NCBI RefSeq assembly: GCF_027580225.2
Contig: NW_027395284.1
Coordinates: 3,491,478-3,555,477 of the forward strand
Reading direction: 5' to 3'
Length of the DNA: 64,000 nt
Source of the DNA: Misgurnus anguillicaudatus
Lineage: Eukaryota; Chordata; Actinopteri; Cypriniformes; Cobitidae
Translations under genes and position numbers: made by a program
Shown here: in pieces, positions 62,456 to 64,000 of the stretch
How positions within the stretch are numbered: position 1 is the first letter of the stretch
Layout of the letters: the number at the start of each line of letters is the position of its first letter
Notes under the pieces: model-generated
What the model saw: only the letters and a program-made list of their open reading frames with translations
Database searches by the model: none
Told to the model about the DNA's origin: nothing

Positions 62456-63640
62456 CATACATCAATGAGCCATAACATTATGATCACCTCAATCCTAAAG
62501 CTACGTGCACACCTGGCAACCAAACAATGGCACAGGTACAGTTCACAGAGCAGTACTTTATATATCACACAAGGATTCAGTCAGTAAACTGTTTGGCGTC
62601 AAAATGAGAAAAGCTGCAGATTTATCTGATTTTAAAAGAGGACAAATTGTGAAGGCACATCACCTGGGAACTTCAATATCAGAAATTGTGTGTCTAGAGT
62701 TGCAAAATTCCAGGAATTTTCAAGGGTTTTTGACTTGTACTGCAGTCAGCCAGCAGGGGGCGATAAAGAGCCAGCACCTGGCATGGTAGTCGCCATCATG
62801 TTTCTACAGTAGCCCTAAACAGACAAACTGCTCTACAGAAAGCGTTTAATCACTAGACTGTCTCAGACGACGATGTGTTTGTCCTGTGGTGGCTACCATA
62901 TGCGTCTAATTCTTTATTTTATTTAAATTCCTATAAATTCCAATTTGGAATATTTCCAAAATCCCCCAGATTAAGTTTCCATGTAAAGTTTCTGGAAATT
63001 TACTGGAAATGTCCTGCCCCTTTGCAACCCTACGGCGTGTGGGTTATTCACGTGCCACTGTAGTGAGTATCAAAAGTGGTGCACAGATGGCCAAATGACA
63101 AACTGTTGTCCAGCAGCATGTCATCTGAAGCTCATCCATGCCAAAGGGGAGTAGAGACTGTTGGCCATTATTCACAGAGATCACAGGGTCATAGTGCGAC
63201 ACATCATCAGCGGCTACAACAGAGATGACTGGAGCAACAGCACACAGTTCATTGAAACCTTCTGCGTATGGACCTGCAGAGCCGACGACCCGGCCGGATC
63301 CCCACGTTAACTGCATGCCATTACTTACAATGCATGAAATATCGTTGTGGATCATTGTGATTGGGCCGTGGACGGTTGGAAGAAAGTGGCCTCGCATCTG
63401 ACAAATCAAGATTCCTGGTGCATCACGCTGATGGTCAAGCGCAGGGATGCCGATTACCAACAAAGACTACTGTTGGGCGGACACTTTTCTTTTGAAGATG
63501 ATGAACCTAGTGATGTTTAAAATATTTATTCTTATATTGCAGATAATGTATAAAAATCTTATTTAAAACAGTTTAGGTTTCAGCAACAGCCCATTGTAAA
63601 TACATAAAACCGGAACCAAGTGAGCCGTAACATTTTAAGT
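62456..63640 (+). pseudogene. Tc1-like transposase relic, interrupted
   Basis: The terminal regions CATCAATGAGCCATAACATT and GAGCCGTAACATTTT (on the opposite strand) are inverted copies. Inside, 62603-62695 encodes MRKAADLSDFKRGQIVKAHH and GTSISEIV, the start of a Tc1-family helix-turn-helix domain. From about 63027 the transposase resumes with many stops and frame changes (RMDLQSRRPGRIPTLTA; KSRFLVHHADG). A 330-bp insertion splits it. It is non-functional. Confidence 0.75.
62697..63027. mobile_element. TIR element nested in the Tc1 relic
   Basis: Begins TAGAGTTGCAAAATTCC and ends CCTTTGCAACCCTA, so TIR of TAGrGTTGCAAA type. The interior 62740-62905 resembles the middle of MITE family A (GTTTCTACAGTAGCCC; GACGATGTGTTTGTCC). 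No exact target duplication found. Confidence 0.6.
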
Positions 63641-64000
63641 TTGTCACGAGGCTATGTGCTAGCAGTCCAATACAAGAGAGGAAAAAACAAATCACAAAAG
63701 GGTCTCTTAATTATTTCTCATGGACAATAATGAGATAAAACAGAAACAGGGTCAAATGATCAAACTTGTTTAATGTGGAAAATTTCTAAAGTTTTAGATA
63801 AAGTGCCCAAAATATTCTCAAGATATTCTTCTTTAATTGCTGTTCTTTAATAGATGAATCATTGGGTTCTTCAGATGTGTGGTGAAACGGTTTAGGCCAC
63901 AGAATAACACACGGATGAGTTTTATGTTTTAAATACAGACATTATAAGGACCAGTTCATCTACACAACTTTAATCCAAATCGACAATTTAACAGACGACC

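Overview
The window is vertebrate nuclear DNA, most likely from a teleost and probably a cypriniform fish. Genes have short exons and long AT-rich introns. The intergenic space is packed with short terminal-inverted-repeat (TIR) DNA transposons, tRNA-derived SINE pieces and CA/GA microsatellites of the kind seen in carp-like fish. The species call is inference. There are no prokaryotic features and no CRISPR array.

Layout: (1) 1-15977, plus strand: the last nine exons of a nesprin gene (syne2-like), ending in a KASH membrane anchor. (2) 15978-25300: a repeat-rich intergenic desert with no exon I recognise. (3) About 25300-30720, plus: an akap5-like scaffold gene whose CDS is one uninterrupted 703-codon exon. 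(4) About 31990-46363, minus: 19 exons of tmem87a, convergent with akap5, with its 5' end missing. (5) 47990-48489: a run of exactly 500 N. (6) 48490-49357, plus: the last three exons of prpf39. (7) 50491-51760, plus: complete fau (ubiquitin-like Fubi fused to ribosomal protein eS30). (8) 53040-56057, minus: complete fkbp3. (9) 56100-64000: intergenic, dominated by nested DNA transposons.

The genes do not form one pathway. They are a nuclear-envelope tether, a PKA anchor, a Golgi/plasma-membrane multipass protein, a U1 snRNP splicing factor, a ribosomal protein precursor and a nuclear immunophilin. The pairs syne2/akap5 and prpf39/fkbp3 recall human chromosome 14 neighbourhoods, which supports the names.

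Most notable observations: a U12-type AT-AC intron in tmem87a with a perfect TCCTTAAC branch site; a 500-N gap that must hide far more than 500 bp of coding sequence from two divergent genes; and several hAT-type insertions with exact 8-bp target duplications. Two of those have the matching empty site preserved in another repeat copy inside this window. I did not find a convincing new multi-gene system; the unusual signal here is in splicing, transposon nesting and assembly.
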